A stretch of DNA of 64,000 bases, taken from positions 16,304 to 80,303 of the forward strand of contig NW_023998514.1 in assembly GCF_014805625.2 (NCBI RefSeq), read 5' to 3'. This stretch comes from Glossina fuscipes. Lineage: Eukaryota > Arthropoda > Insecta > Diptera > Glossinidae. Shown here one piece after another: positions 1 to 11,660 of the stretch. Both the position numbers and the translations under genes were made by a program. The notes under the pieces were generated by a model that saw nothing but the letters and a program-made list of their open reading frames with translations, made no database searches and was not told where the DNA came from. The first letter of the stretch is position 1; the number at the start of each line of letters is the position of its first letter.

Positions 1-178
1 GGAGCGTGTTGGATTTCTACGTGAGGGCCGGTGTTGTAAGTGAAGATATAGTAAAGTAACCATATGTCCGATTCGTTGTTGGTCGTGAAGGCTAGAAAGT
101 ATTCATTGAGGACTCTGTGATTTTTTTCAATGGTTGCTAGTGCCACGTCCTGGTAGAGAGCGGAGAAGTTTTGTTCAA
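1..178. other. unassigned left edge
   Basis: I see no recognisable coding segment here. It is the 5' flank of the chimeric retrocopy that begins at about 179. It does not match the sequence flanking the second copy of that chimera near 39.5 kb, so it marks an insertion boundary. Confidence 0.5.
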
Positions 179-1243
179 CTTACGGTTGTACATGGATTTT
201 ATAATTCACAATAAAGCCCGATGGAACTGCTTAGAAAGAAAAAGTAAAGCTAGTTGTCAAAACAAGCTCACAAAAATATGGACAACACTATACTGGCACG
301 GGCGCTGCTGCAGTTTAGCAAACATTGTTATATGGGTTAAGTTTTTTACAGAATTTTAAATCGAGAGAGTGAGTTGTTTCGACTAAATTTTTAAACAACA
401 ATCTTCGACTGGAAGCCTATGTGGAACAGCCAGATCGCTTCATTGAAGAAGGTGGCTCATCTTATGCAAACTGGAAATCAATGGTTGAAAATAATTGCTG
501 ATATAATTAAAATATTCGGTTTTAATTGAAATACGATCAATAGTTTTACTAATTTAACAAAAAAATGCAATGTAATGTGTTGGTGTATGATGATGATTTT
601 ATCGTTACTTCAAAGGATTGTGATCAAAAGTTTTGACGTAAGAGACTTAAAAACACCAAAACACGTTTCTGGTGTCCGCATTTACATAATCCAAATTCTA
701 TAAAAAAACGGAGGTACAAAAAAAACATTATTAAGAAATGCGAAAACCGAACGGATAACGGCACTTTATCTTGATAAAGCTTAGTCAATGCAAATATAAT
801 TACGAACTGTTTAACCCGCTCAAAGTTGTTTGCAAGAACCTAAATGACGTCTATCACTTATTCTCATTAACGGACTCTTTAAAGTTCATTAAAGCAACAT
901 TGCTTAATACGCGCGATTTACCTATGTCATACTTGAACTAAATTTTAACTTCAAAAAGTGATTATGAGTCGTAAACTAATTGTATTATCGGTTGCCAAGC
1001 TTATGCATGTTTGCGATGGCTTAGGGATTCACTTGCAATTTGGTCCTGTACAGGTTGTGAGTGTGGCTCTATGCTAGTTGTGTACATGCTTTTTTTCTTT
1101 TTTCTTCTTATTTGTTTTATTATACTTATACTAAGTTTCAATATTAATTAATTTAAGATTTACTTTAAGAGTCAATTGAACTCGACTGCCATTTTGTTTT
1201 AGTTGAGTTTCTAGTATAAGTGGAATAAATAAATAAATAAATA
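179..1243 (+). mobile_element. Copia-LINE chimeric retrocopy, copy 1
   Basis: Two unrelated retroelement pieces are joined. Bases ~179-720 read as Ty1/copia pol debris in broken frames: an integrase-end scrap (ILARALLQFSKHCYMG near 285-335), the RT start YVEQPDRFIEEGGSSYANW near 418-475, and the RT catalytic box as LVYDDDFIVTS near 577-615, where YVDD is expected. Bases ~768-1243 are the end of a CR1-like LINE ORF2 (YNELFNPL-type block, written here YNYELFNPLKVVCKN), a T-rich 3' UTR and an (AATA)n tail. The tail and ragged 5' end fit target-primed insertion by LINE machinery. A near-identical copy lies inverted at 38.44-39.5 kb with different flanks. All frames carry stops, so it is non-coding. 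Confidence 0.75.
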
Positions 1244-1254
1244 GACATCTTAGC

Positions 1255-1665
1255 TAAATATGAACCAGCCAGCAACACTGGCTGGCATAATATAAATAGT
1301 ATCTAAAGGAGTCGAGCTTTAGCCTTTCGACAGCAATATACTAATCATCCTTGGATTGAGATGAATAGCACGGCAAATTAGCCAGCTTCGCTGCTAGCAT
1401 AGGTAGAACAGGGATTTTTTCTCTGCTCCGACGGTGATGCTCGTTTCTGATTCTTCCCCTCAAATCAACGTCGTCTGCGCTGTGAAGGAATGATAGGAAA
1501 AAAATGGGAGAGTGAAAAGGTGCGACATCACCCCTGATGAGAGTGGTTACCACTGACTGTGGAGACATATATCCGATGGAAGAGTAGTCATTGTTATATT
1601 ATGAGAATTACTTCGGTTTACTACATCAACCAAGGAGATTGTTTCAGTTGCTATAGTACAGCGGA
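1255..1665 (-). repeat. dispersed repeat B, copy 1
   Basis: Read on the minus strand, this segment aligns over about 400 bases with 40860-41310 on the plus strand. Shared blocks include CTCCTTGGTTGA, ATATCTCC/ATATGTCTCC followed by a GGGGTGATG block, CCTTTTCACTCTC, and CACCGTCGGAG. Translations of both copies contain an APFHS block, but frames are broken and I recognise no protein family. It begins 12 bases beyond the tail of the chimeric retrocopy. It may be a fragment of an LTR or a non-autonomous element. Confidence 0.6.
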
Positions 1666-1769
1666 AAAACGCGTATCAACGAAGGTGGTGGCGCTCTTTT
1701 GTAAACAAATTTGTGGTAACGTGGGCCTTGGCAACTTCCGAGCGGACTCTAACAATACTAGTTATTAAA

Positions 1770-3280
1770 ATATCACATTACATGTGTAAAACACAACAAC
1801 AAATTTGCTGATAATTGCTGCCATATGCGCTCTTTTAGTTGTCTCAGATCCGCCGACAAAAAATTGCTCTCGCTGGGGAAAAAATTTACGTTAGTATTGA
1901 GTATAAACCAAGGAAAATTACCCCAAATGTCTTTTTTAGACTTGCGATTGCAGGAAAATAGTGCTAACACCAAAATATAGAGAGTTGTTCGCGAATGAAT
2001 TACTTTTCATTTTGAAAATGAAGTTCTTTAGGTGCCTTAGCGGGCGACACGTCACTGATGCTTGGAACATCCCCTAAAAAAGGATACAACGAGAACCATT
2101 GCAAAGCGATGAACATTGCGGAAAGGTGCATTGATGTTTATAAAGTTTTTTATTATAGTAATATTTCGAAAATCAAACTAGAGTTTTTGAGCATATTTCT
2201 AGGTCGATGGTGTATTCTACAGAAAGAGAGGCCCAAAGCCTAAAGATGCTGGGGTAAGCCATAGTCTTTGCGCAGCGCTGCACAACGTTTACGTCCATTA
2301 CAAAGTGGAAAGGTATCATTTGAATACTCAAACACTCCAGATGATGGCGCTGATAACGGTGTGAAAACATCTCAACAAACAAAAACACTTCAATTCTGCT
2401 GTCTTAATTATTGTGATGGAGACTTTTGCGACAATCAAGGGGTTTCCAAAAACCGCAAGGCAATAATCTTGATGTCGCCTGCTTACATGATTATCCTGTT
2501 CTATTTATATACTATTTCCAATTATAATATATTTTAGTATGTGTAGGTATATAGACGTATTGCGTACAAAATTTGGCATACAAGCACATGCAATAAGAGA
2601 GATCAACATTTCAATTATATTAATAACGAGAATAGGTGACGTGAATTGTTCTTATACAAATGCTCCCAAAGATTAAGGTAAACGCAAATACTTTGGTAGA
2701 CATAAACATTTCAATTCGAAGCGTACAAAACATAAAAAAATAAGTAAATTGTAACAAAAGATAAAACTGAAAAATAGAATTGAAAAAATTCATCAATGAT
2801 AAAACTCGAAAAAGGGGCAAGGGAAAGGTAACGAGTTGCTTCTTGAAAACTACTTTAAAAGACAATCGCACCAATTGAATTTCTATGAACTGACTGCAAT
2901 TGGAATGAGCATGTAAAATTATAAATCTGCTCCCGCATGTTGGGATATATCTATAATTAAAGAAAAAAAAATAAGGAACCCTCATAAAATCTTGGTATCT
3001 CTGCGAACTGTCAACCTGGCTTAGATCGCAAGTGTGATGTACTTTACTTTATAATAAACCGTCAAAATTCTCCGCTGGAAAGTATTGATGCCTTTGTATC
3101 TGGCAGCACTCACCTGATTGTCTCAACACGTCGAACATGTGCTTAACATCTGAAATTTCAGCTTACGTTTTTGTGAAGTTCTAATCCTTTGCTCGTGTAA
3201 GCAGGTAGGTTCGTTTCAAAATTTGCGAAATACGTTGTTTAGTGCTTTTTAATATAAACAAAATCAAACTAGCAAAAACA
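1770..3280. other. unassigned AT-rich stretch
   Basis: This is AT-rich sequence with only short ORFs that look fortuitous. The longest, 2620-2985 on the minus strand, has 121 codons and is dominated by Phe, Leu and Ile as expected from AT-rich DNA. A minus-strand frame near 3060-3165 is open for about 33 codons across a possible splice donor (CAG|GTGAGT), without other support. No transposon signature was seen. Confidence 0.4.
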
Positions 3281-3284
3281 TGCC

Positions 3285-3515
3285 CCAGAATTTTTGAGAA
3301 TGCTGTGACCGAACGAAGAATTTAGAAGTGGTTTGCTCGATTCCTCTCCAAAAATTTCGATGTAAAAGATGCATCTCGTAGTCACTGAAAAAGTCGATGA
3401 AATTTTACAACTGGTACAACAAGCTGTTAGAAAATAGCGGACCCACTACACATCAACCAAACGACGGTTTGGAATCATTTAAAAAAGAGCATGCTAAAAA
3501 GAGTTTTCAATATTA
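3285..3515 (+). pseudogene. mariner transposase N-terminal relic
   Basis: Short segments in shifting frames match the DNA-binding half of a mariner transposase. There is an ENAV-TERR-like box, WFARF (read as GLLDSS or FARFLSKNFDVKD depending on frame), a KVDEILQLVQQ segment, and the second helix-turn-helix INQTTVWNHLKKSMLKR near 3452-3505. In the family these two helix-turn-helix units bind the terminal repeats. The catalytic DD34D half is missing, several frameshifts are present, and no terminal repeats were found. It is a dead fragment. Another mariner relic lies at 56.4-56.7 kb. Confidence 0.75.
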
Positions 3516-3749
3516 CCCATTATTACAGTTAGTTATTGGTTTATAGCTCAATGTATGTCGTTATATGCATTTATATATTTCTATTCCTATTTATTTCATA
3601 TAATATCTACATAGTTTTGCAACGATGTGAACAATTACCTTTACTGTAAGCCAACAATTATATAAATTGTTTTCTTATTAATGTTATTAACAATTGCAAT
3701 TTTTAAATATCTTTACTACATATTATAAATCTGTTTCTTAAGACCTAAA

Positions 3750-5330
3750 TTCGAGGTCTCCAGTAAAAATGGAGGCGACGGAGATCATGGGTAGGGTAGG
3801 TCAAAAAAGGCCCGTGGGCATGACATCACATCTGCCCGCTTAATTAATTAAAGTTTTTTTGCCCGTCCTTTTCCCGGTAGGGCATTTAACCCAGTTTATT
3901 TCCTATACAGATGACTGCCACAACTCTTCTCCGCTGGACCACTGTTAGAGATGGAGTTAATGTGGCCCATGCGATGGGACTTTTGCGGAATGCTTTACTG
4001 GCTTCCACTTCCACTTCCAGCGTAATTTGTGCAGCACCTTCATTGCAAAACCGGTCACTGTTCTTCAGGCTTCCGAGATGACGACCCTTCTCATACCGAT
4101 CTCCTGTGATCCCCATCTAGACCGACCATACACCTTGCATTTTGGATACCTGAACATTAGGTTTTAAGCATTTTCTCCCGTGCCGCCGCAGTTTGACTAC
4201 GTTAATGGCTTCCATCTGGCTTGCCTCCAATTCACTGAGGTGAATTGCTCCTTCTTCTTAAAGAATGTCATTTATCCTTGTCGTCTCAGCTTCCTGATGC
4301 GTCTCATATCATTCGCCAGGATGTTGACCTTACTTCAGAACGCAACAGATTACCGTGGTTATCACTGCCAAACCCGTTTGGACTCGGGCAGCATATTGTA
4401 TGTGTTGTCTAAAACTTCGCCGGTGGTCGATCATAACTTCTGAATATTTCAGGGCGGAAGAACATGCAGCGGCCGACTCTCACCCACATACCATTGGCTT
4501 TTCTCCGGCTTTTTATTAGCACCGTTCCGTCTATTGCTTTGCCAATTCTGTGTCTAGTTTGCTTTCACGGGCATCACTGCATCGGTTGTCATCGTTTCTA
4601 CTTGATTAATGCGCTTAGCAACAGCGACGATTGCAATCTCGTCAACGAAGTCGATTGTTGTTGTGCAGCCTACGCACATCATATCACATGCTGTTCCTTA
4701 GCAGCGCCGATGGAAATCAATGCCTGCAGAACGTCTGCAATTTTATCAAAGAATTCAGCGCCATTGTTATTGTGACACATAAGTCGACGATCGGCAATGT
4801 GGGTCAACGTGAGGCTTATCATAAATGTTGAGATTGCTATTCTAATGAGAATCGCTCTGATTGCCGTTTTTGGCTCACGTCCATTAACGTAACTGACAGA
4901 ACCGCGAGCAATTTTACCAGGCCACGACATTTATGGGTCTGTTGTCATATTGTATGTTTTGTATGTCTTTTATTTTAGCTTTACATAGAGTTCGTCAGAT
5001 GCCCGTATTTTGAAAGGGAGGCGTGCTGCATGTCCAGTTCGCTATCCACATTAGAGGCTAGTCTTGTTGCTTATACGGCGTACCATCCACTCGATTTTAA
5101 TCTTCCCGACCACGAGTAATTCTCTGCCGCGATACTAACACTTACCGCCTTCGTCTTTTCGTATGTATTTCTCAGACTTAATAGCTCGGCAGTCTTCGGG
5201 ACTGTTAATCGCGTTTTTAACTTCATCGGTGTCCACGACTTCATGTACTTTCCATTACCGGACGATTCTTCTCGGCCTGACGTTGGTTTTCTCCTTCAAC
5301 TGAAAGAGAGAAATGCCCTTTTGGTGCCTT
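3750..5330 (-). pseudogene. R1-clade LINE ORF2 relic
   Basis: The segment is less AT-rich than its surroundings. On the minus strand it carries pieces of an R1-type reverse transcriptase: a degenerate catalytic-loop region VDEIAIVAVAKRINQVE (4590-4650, where ADD would be expected), then VMIDHRRSFRQHIQYAAR (4385-4440), the conserved YLGVMID/SF..H block after the catalytic loop. The open C-terminal stretch at 3886-4116 fits the charged tail of R1-family ORF2. Stops and frameshifts interrupt it throughout. The 3' end is probably near 3750-3790, where the AT-rich background resumes. The R1 clade is my best assignment. A related LOA-type element is possible. Confidence 0.7.
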
Positions 5331-5339
5331 TGTATTGTA

Positions 5340-5990
5340 ATGAGATATTAGCCGAGTTTTTTCCTGGCAACTATCATAATTAATTTGTCTAAAATCGTTA
5401 CAATCTTGAAGAAGATTATGAATTTTACTATTGCTACGCCAGGCGAATTCTCGTTTTCTTCATATTTGTAGTAATTTCCTGTCCAGACGGATATTTTTAA
5501 ATACACAGATGCATAAAAAATTATTAACAAACTTTGATTACTATGACAGCAACGACTTGTTAAAGTTTGTTTCAGAACGTCCAAATTTGCACGCAGGTAT
5601 TGAAGTTATTAGACAGTGTTCGCGGCGCTGTTGCTCGTAGGGCACACCGGTTGCAGTTGTGTGAAGTTAATGGTAATGTCAGGTGTCGCTTTAAGAAACG
5701 CAACATTGCCGTTCATTATGCTACCAAATAAAATCAATCTAAAATCATCCAATCTTTGAATTGGCTTTTATCCTCATTTTCAGGCTCGCAAGTGTAATTC
5801 TCACCCCGTTTCGTTATTACTAGCAAAGCAATTCGGTACAGAATATCTTGCATTATATAATGGCATTTAGTGGTAAAGTCAAAATATATGCGATTAATCA
5901 AAATACTTAACAAATTAAACGGTTTAATTATTAACGTACATTCGCATTTCATTCACACTTGATACAACACGTCATCTCTGCAAACGGCAG
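5340..5990. other. unassigned spacer before the I-type LINE
   Basis: No domain or repeat was recognised. Short ORFs on both strands overlap between 5348 and 5640 and look fortuitous. Confidence 0.4.
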
Positions 5991-6266
5991 CTGGATAATT
6001 TTTGTGTTTACCGGTGTTAGTGAAAAAGAGGAAAAAAGAAAGAGATTTTAAATATTTGAAAAAAGGAAAAGAGGTTTAATAAAGTAATAAAATAACCAAA
6101 GAAAACAATTTTAAAGGAAGAAAAGGAGAGAAGGAGAAGGAATCTCTCGTGAGAGAAAAATTAAGAAACAATACATAAATTCAATTTTTTGTTTTTTCGT
6201 TGTGATTTTTTTCTTTTTTTTGTGTTCCTCGTGATAACAACCAAAACAACATCAGCCCGTCTCCCT

Positions 6267-7663
6267 ATGGAGGCTGGGTCTGATCTTCTAACTACTGATA
6301 GAGACTGTTTTGAAAATTTTTATATGAACGCCACTGGGCACACCAAGAGATCGAGAATGGCTGAGAATAATATTCTTTTATCTGCTAACGGAGAAGCGAA
6401 CGCAAAAGTTTTAATTGCGCCTAGCAAACAGGCTATCGACAAGCCGTCTGATTTGGGTGCCACAGCCGCCCCATATCTCGAGATCAATTTGTATCATTGC
6501 CTTTCGATCTGCAATTTCATCTTTTTTGTCGAAACGTGCGCAGACGCAGAAGGAAATCGCATCAATATTAACTCCAATCTCTATTTTCATGATTACTTGA
6601 AGGATGTCAATATGTACGGCTTAAAAGAATTAAAAGTTGTCAGCAGGGCCAGAGCCAAACTGCTTTTCAGCTCTGCTGCCAATGCCAACAATTTTGTTAC
6701 GAATAATGAATTTACTAAAAAGAATTTAAAGGCGTACCTACCGAGGTCTTTCACTGAGAGATTTTGAGTCATTCGAAACATCCCATGCACATATAGTGTC
6801 GATGATATAATTAAAAACGCCATATCCGATATTCCGATTAAGTCCGCTGTCTGTTTTCAAAGAAGAAATCCCAACAACAAAGACGAGTGGATTCCCACAA
6901 CCAGCATCAAAATTGGCTTCAAAGGGAGAGCCCTCCCTAAGTCAATAAAATTTAATTATTGTTATCTGTCGGTTGAGTACTTTGTACCCACCTTAAAGCA
7001 GTGCTTTAATTGCGGTAGATACGGCCACGTGTCAAAATTCTGCAAAGCCAAAGAGAGCAGGTGCCTGAACTGTGGGAAGTCTCCGAAGTGTGTGGACTGC
7101 GAGACGATGAAGTGCTTGTCCTGCGGTTCAGGTGAGCACAACACTCTCAATAAGTATCAAATATCAACAGGATCATGGCAATTAAAAATCTTTCGTATAA
7201 AGAGGTAAAAGAGAATTTTTCCGCAAATTATTTCGAATGTCTCGATGACATCACTTATGACGACAATTTCCCTCCACTGGGGAACACGCCTGCAATTTCG
7301 ACCAAGGATGATAATCAAAACGCCAACAAAATCTTAACCAAAAATAAATATAATGCTGTCATCAAAAGGAAATCGGTTCCTTCCAAATCTCCTCTCAGTT
7401 CACCCACCAAGCCTTCTCCCAATACACTCCCCAAGTCGTCTCGAACAAGTCTTCGGCGACCGATAATTTCAAACAACTATTTGCGGTCCTCAGAACTTGA
7501 AAGATTAGTTCTGTCGATTCAAGAAAGCATCCGTCCGATGATCTTTCATAATCTTATTAAAGAATTTGAAGAAAAAACGTCTGTCTGTGCCATTTCTTGC
7601 CCCGCTCAAGCACCAAGTACTACGAGGAAATCTGTTGGAGTTCTTTCCCAAGTTTTAACATGA
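6267..7663 (+). pseudogene. I-type LINE ORF1 (CCHC nucleic-acid-binding protein), broken
   Basis: ORF1 proteins of I elements coat the element RNA and act as chaperones. The ATG at 6267 (MEAGSDLL) is the likely start. The same frame is open from 6189, but its first residues translate T-rich leader. One in-frame TGA sits at 6765-6767, after which coding resemblance continues in the same frame. A CX2CX4HX4C knuckle (CFNCGRYGHVSKFC) spans 7002-7043, followed by further Cys-rich knuckles to about 7135. A frameshift between 7141 and 7171 moves the frame to that of 7175, which runs through a Ser/Pro/Lys-rich tail to the TGA at 7661-7663. That stop overlaps the ORF2 start as ATGA. Confidence 0.8.
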
Positions 7664-10600
7664 CAAACTTTTTACAATATAATATTCAAAGTGTCCGACG
7701 TAACCTATCTTTTCTGGAATTTTACTTAAACTCAAACAAGATTGATTTCTGCATCCTAAGTGAAGTTTTTCTGAAAGATGAAAATTGTTTCGAAATTAAA
7801 GTTTCGAATTATTCCTCCGCCACCAAATGCCGAAATGATGGTTATGGTGGTGTTAGTATTTTAGTTAAGAAAGGTGTCAATTTCAGGCGTATTCCCTATA
7901 ACTCTGCTGTTCACATTATCATCATCAAAACCGCGAACCTGAAAACGAATCTTTTCATAGCATCATGCTACTTTCCACCCAGTCTCGATGTGCAAACCTT
8001 TCGTGATGAGATTCAAAGGTTATGCGACTTTCTTGACGGTGAACAAAATGTGATTCTAACTGGAGATTTCAATGCAAGACATCGCCTGTATGGTGATCAA
8101 GTCTCGACCAACAAAGGCAAGATCCTTGTAAATGCCATCAATTCCAGCAGTTTCAGTGTCTTAAATAATGGCAATACTACCTTTCACTGTAACCGGAGCG
8201 GTCGCAAGGCGAGCAGTGTCTTGGATCTAACTTTCTCGAATTCAACTATTATTTCTTTCAACTGGAACACGTCCAATGTTTCCATTGGCAAAAGTCAGCA
8301 CTCCCCCATTTTATTCCACAGTTGTAACAATTCCGTTAAGAAAATAGAAAATTTCATTTCACGCAACTTTCTTATGGACCGTCTGTCTAAAGTTGATCTT
8401 CCTTCTGATTTACCATCAATTCAAAGTGCCTTTCAGTCTGTGCTCAGGTCTGCTAAAACCAACTTTCCTGATATTGAGTCCTTCTCACCTAAACCTTGGT
8501 GGAAGTTTTCCCTGTCAACACTTTTCCGCAACTACCAAACTGCAAGAAAAAAAATGAGTAAATATGCCAATCCAGCCAACTACATTGAATATATGAAAAC
8601 ACTGAAAGAATGGAGGTCTGCAGTTAGAAAGGCGAAAAGGACACATAGAGCTCTCGCGATTAAAGATTTTTGTGGTAACGGCAACCCCCGTCCTTTCTGG
8701 AATCATATCAATGGACATCGACATTCTAGTCGAAAATTAAGCGGTTGTGCTGTATGAAATGACCATGATAATAAAAAATACTTAGATATCCTCAAGAGCT
8801 ACATTCCAATTGTCAATCCGATTACAATGCCTTCAATTCCTTTCAGTAGTCTCAGCAACACACCCTTTTTATTGCATGAGCTAATGTATGTTTTACATTC
8901 CAGAAAGAGAGCTACTGCTGCAGGTTGTGATGGAGTCAAGAATGACATGCTCAGAGCACTGTTTGGAGGAAGCTTTAGCATTCTTTTGCTTGCAATTAAC
9001 AACTGCTGGTCCACCAACTTTATACCCTATGATTTGCTTTGCATTAAAATAGTTCCCATTCCCAAGCCAGGTAATGACTTAAATGATTTAAGTAGCTTCA
9101 GACCAATTTCACTGATATCTGTATTCATAAAGACTATCAACTTCATGGTTAAGGAGCGACTAACTGCTTTCCTGAAAACTGAGAACATTATTCCAACTCG
9201 TTCTTACGCCTATCAAAAATGCAAATCTACGAATATGTGCGTTAATGAACTGTGTTTTCTCATAGGTAGCTTAAAAAAAGCAGAGAAAATGGTTGTCATG
9301 CTTTCCCTGGACATCAGCAAAACCTATGATTGTGTCAACTTGATTAAGCTTGCTAGAATTCTCTTAAATTTTTCGATTCCTCTTCAAATGCGGCTGTGGA
9401 TACTTAATTCTTTATCCAAGCGTGTATTGGTATTGGGAACGGAAAAAGTTGAAATATACGGTGGTATCCACACACAAGGCAGTTGTTTAAGTCCCATATT
9501 CTTCAATCTATACGCAGCTTCTTCGCATGATCTTCAAGATGACAAAACTCATATTTTTCAATATGCAGATGATTTCCTAATTGTATCTGCGGACTCATCT
9601 TTTCAGCAGCTGTCAATAACCTCTCAATGAAAGCGAACTTGTTTTTCGATGCATGCGCTGACCTTAATTTATATTTTAACCCCAGCAAGACAAACACTAT
9701 TTATTTTTCCAAAGGTTCTAAACGTGAAATCAGACTTCTTTTCGAAGGCACCCAAGTTAATCAGGTAAAATCTCTTCGATTTCTTGGGAGAATTTTAAAT
9801 GACAGCTTAACCCTTCGTGGGCATTATGAAAAGGCGTTCAAAAATTGTCAGTCTGGATGCAATATCATCAAACTCATGACAAGCAATCAGGCAGGCTTGC
9901 CTCCCAAAAATGCTTTGACCGTTTACAAATCTCTAGTCAGGTCCAAAATTGAATTTGGACATTCCACATGTTGCAATTTCCCAAAATATATTGAGAAACG
10001 TATACAAGCATTTGAAAACCGAATGTTAAAGCGTTGTACTCGACTGACTCCCTCAACTCCTCAACATATTTCCAATGTCATATCTGGTGAATGGCCGGTT
10101 TCCGAAAGAGCCCTTTTTTGCACTGCCAAAGAATTAATTAAGGTCAAGACGATAAATCCTTCCTTTTTTCAGGAAATTATATCTCTCAGTGATACTGTCA
10201 CTTGCAGCTATACTTTTTGCTATCAAAAACTTCGTCATATTTTTGATAAGTTACATTCAATTCCTCCCTTGAATTTCATTACAAGCAAATGCAGAGTCTT
10301 CATGAACATTCTCGAATCGATCTCTAACTCAAAACAAAATGTCAACTTCTCTTCTATGAGGTTGTTATGCCAAGAAAAGCTCCGTTTTTATTACAACAAC
10401 GGCTACGACATATATGTCACCGACGATTCCGTCGGACATAATGTATCTGGCTTCTCGGTCGTGAAACATCTATCTGAAACAGCGAGTTAAAGTGGAAGAG
10501 GAACTTTCCCCGAGTTGCTCGCCATTCGACATGCTACTAAGGTTACTATTTCCGATGGTATCAGAAGGTTTGTTATTTTTTCTGACAGCAGGTCAGCTCT

Positions 10601-11199
10601 ACTTCTAATAAATAAAAGAGATGCAGAAAATCAATATGTGTTTGATATTCACAAGATGTTGCATGAATCTCAAGTGGATGACTGTCACCTCGTTTGGGTA
10701 CCTGGCCACTGCGGCTTTTTTTTAAATGTAAAAGCCGACTTTCTTGCAGGGAGAGCTCGTGTTGATGGGACACTTTTGTCCATCAAATACACTACCAATG
10801 GAGCAATTCGGGCAATTCGCAACCACATCCTTCAACAGGTAAACGACGAATTTAAAGAAATCGCGCGCGTTAAATCCAATCGCCTTTTCTATAAATTAAA
10901 TCCCACAAACCCTTTTCTGTATCTTCTTTTAATTCCAGGGAAATCAAAATTCTTCATAGACTCATGACAAAGTTTATTTAAAAATGATTCGCGCTATACC
11001 ATGTGATGTTTGTGAAGTTTGCAATGTTGTTGAGTCTGCTGAGCATCTAATCTTCATATGTCACAGGCTTGATGGCGTTAGAGATTCTGTTAGCTTCTTC
11101 AAGTTATATGGCTGTCTCCTCGATCTCTTTGCAGCAAAAAATGTACGTCATCTCGGGGAACTAACTTGCTTTATTAGAAAAGCTAATTTATCCTTTTAG
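7660..11199 (+). pseudogene. I-type LINE ORF2 (endonuclease-RT-RNase H), broken
   Basis: ORF2 nicks DNA and copies the RNA in place. The ATG at 7660 overlaps the ORF1 stop. The endonuclease domain starts with NFLQYNIQSVRRN and holds TGDFNARH (about 8058-8082). Its last motif reads SQHSPI at 8293-8310 where SDH is usual. RT follows with FRPISLISVF (about 9097), LDISKTYD (about 9307) and YADD at 9562-9573. RNase H keeps its acidic residues: TDDS (about 10417), ELLAIRHA (Glu at 10512), FSDSRSAL (Asp at 10584) and KADFLAG (about 10734). A C-terminal CX2C..H..C block follows ATG 10984. Lesions are TGA 8755, a frameshift near 9615, TAA 10488 and frame changes near 10940-10970. Confidence 0.85.
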
Positions 11200-11660
11200 A
11201 ATTTTTTTTTCCTCTTCTTTCCTTTTTTTTCTTTCGTTTTTGCGTTTAATCATCTTTTATTACCATAGCATTCCTTTTCGTTTTCAGCCAAAGTTTGCAA
11301 CACTGTTTAACTTTCAAGAACTCAACAAGCACAATTACACACACATACACAATTACACTTAACATGCTGGCTCCAGTTATTACGGCCGCTCTTTTCTTTG
11401 TTACGTTTTGTACATAATTGTGACCAAAAATTACGACAGTTTATTATCTGGACATATAAGCCACAAATCTATTGACTTAGTCCATCTCCGTTCAACATAC
11501 CAAAAAAAAAAAGAAAAGAAAATTGATTTCGGTTGTACTTTTTTCAAAATTCCACACCAGATGTAAATTAGATTTCGGAAGTGAGTTAGGAACCAAGCTA
11601 CAATGTGTTTAACAAAATTGTGGGTAAATCGTTATGTATATTATTATTAATAATAACGTT
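11200..11660 (+). other. I-type LINE 3' UTR and flank
   Basis: The stretch is T-rich just after the ORF2 stop at 11199, with (ACAC)-like runs near 11335-11360. It then has an A-rich run at 11502-11521 and a TATTATTATTAATAATAA run near 11641. I factors of Drosophila end in TAA repeats, so either run could be the element end. Confidence 0.5.

Larger units (their letters stand above)
6000..11521 (+). mobile_element. nearly full-length I-clade LINE
   Basis: The order is 5' UTR, ORF1 with CCHC knuckles, ORF2 with AP-type endonuclease, reverse transcriptase, RNase H and a C-terminal Cys/His motif, then a T-rich 3' UTR. RNase H combined with a CCHC ORF1 is typical of the I clade, and the ~5.4-kb length matches the Drosophila I factor. 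The 5' limit is judged from where purine-rich leader begins near 6000. The 3' end may be the A-rich run at 11502-11521 or the TAA-rich run near 11641-11660. No target duplication could be fixed. Only a handful of stops and frameshifts disable it, so it inserted more recently than most elements here. Confidence 0.85.

Noticed and set aside
2620..2985. 121-codon minus-strand ORF
   Set aside because: Composition (Phe, Leu, Ile, Tyr) is what AT-rich random sequence gives, with no motif and no splice or promoter context.
3060..3200. Minus-strand microexon candidate (acceptor before ATGTTAAGC, donor CAG|GTGAGT, 36 bases)
   Set aside because: Open in only one phase, the frame simply continues past the donor, and there is no polypyrimidine tract of quality.
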